DNA of 64,000 nucleotides from Raphanus sativus (lineage: Eukaryota > Streptophyta > Magnoliopsida > Brassicales > Brassicaceae): positions 25,375,848-25,439,847 of the forward strand of contig NC_079512.1 of assembly GCF_000801105.2 (NCBI RefSeq), in the 5' to 3' direction. The notes below the pieces were generated by a model. That model saw nothing but the letters and a program-made list of their open reading frames with translations, was not told where the DNA came from and made no database searches. Positions 63,395-64,000 of the stretch are shown in pieces. Both the position numbers and the translations under genes were made by a program. Numbering within the stretch: the stretch's first letter is position 1; each line of letters begins with the position of its first letter.

Positions 63395-64000
63395 TTGTGT
63401 AAATAAATGTTAACAAATCTTGAAGATCGCCTTGTATAGGTAGGTAGTAAAGATTAGAGATTATATATATAATTCCTGGTGCAGAGATGTTTTTCCTCTT
63501 ACTACCTCTCGTGTTGATGACTTTACCAATTTTGATGTACTTACCACTCGAGTTCTTTTGGTCCTAACCTTCTTCCACAGAAAATGAATTCACGTGTTCT
63601 ATTCTTAGAAAAAAATAAATAAACTAAAAGCAAAGAGACAAATCTTTCTCAAGTTGAGCCACTTGAAAACAAAGATCTGGTACAATGTACAACACACCAT
63701 AATGTTTGATTTGATTTGGCATAAAAACTATATTTCTAATATTACAAAAATAGAACAATAACAGAATTAAGAACAAGTGAGATAGACCAGAAAGATAACC
63801 GTTGAACTAAGAGTATGACTAACTTATTTATAACTGATGGTAAAAACATTTAAAATCACGAAGTGTTTGATTTGCGTTCAATATCTTGTTGTTCTTGATC
63901 ATCGCATTACCTATAAGGACCCGATTTGAATGGGGACTAAAGAATACCACATGATCCTAATTCTAAAAAAAAAACCACATGATCCTGTTAAATACAGCTC
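63395..64000. other. Right end of window, no gene seen
   Basis: AT-rich sequence with a short repeated phrase (CCACATGATCCT at about 63948 and 63975). No coding recognised. Confidence 0.35.

Overview
This window is plant nuclear DNA, almost certainly from the Brassicaceae and most likely tribe Brassiceae (Brassica, Raphanus and relatives). The evidence is GT-AG introns with T-rich 3' ends, AT-rich intergenic DNA, and many non-autonomous Helitrons ending in a GC hairpin plus CTAG. There are also 5'-truncated LINEs with target-site duplications, tRNA-derived SINEs, and a transposon-borne array of E2F sites of a kind reported in Brassica. The gene order matches a short stretch of Arabidopsis thaliana chromosome 5 (about At5g04040 to At5g04200): SDP1, a CYSTM peptide gene, a phosphoglycerate-mutase/phosphoserine-phosphatase-like gene, gyrase B, an alpha carbonic anhydrase, PKS4 and metacaspase 9. 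Several Arabidopsis genes expected in between are missing, as expected for one subgenome of a fractionated polyploid.

Layout. 1-7.3 kb: minus-strand tandem NYN-domain genes. One is cut by the window edge and one is complete; a third survives only as a promoter, beside a LINE insertion. A ~1.5 kb transposon carrying a ~0.9 kb E2F-site minisatellite sits upstream of the complete copy. 9-10 kb: an HDG11-like homeobox pseudogene. 10.8-11.9 kb: a Helitron. 12.6-17.2 kb: the SDP1 lipase gene, with a Helitron in an intron and a stop 17 codons early. 17.2-27.5 kb: unrecognised remnants, a U6 snRNA retropseudogene, the CYSTM gene, a three-copy 229 bp repeat and a truncated LINE. 27.6-30.2 kb: the phosphatase-like gene, with a Helitron in an intron and one mutated splice donor. 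30.5-38 kb: a duplicated 3' fragment of gyrase B and two plus-strand NYN genes, one with a MITE splitting its promoter and a 1.7 kb Helitron in an intron. 38.5-43.6 kb: gyrase B. 43.7-46.3 kb: nested Helitrons and a SINE. 47-48.6 kb: alpha carbonic anhydrase. 48.8-51.2 kb: Helitrons. 52.5-53.7 kb: PKS4 pseudogene. 54.4-55.3 kb: metacaspase 9. 56-64 kb: retroelement DNA with a 900 bp tandem duplication, telomere-like minisatellites and a Helitron.

How it fits together. The conserved genes are unrelated housekeeping and stress functions: seed-oil mobilisation, organelle DNA topology, CO2 hydration and proteolysis. The fast-evolving part is the NYN cluster. It lies in two blocks in opposite orientations about 30 kb apart. 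All four readable copies have two tandem NYN-type domains, the first with an Asp-to-Asn change at the usual catalytic position. Mobile elements have altered the cluster's regulatory DNA: an E2F array upstream of one copy, and a MITE between promoter and leader of another. This is the region with the best prospect of something not yet described.
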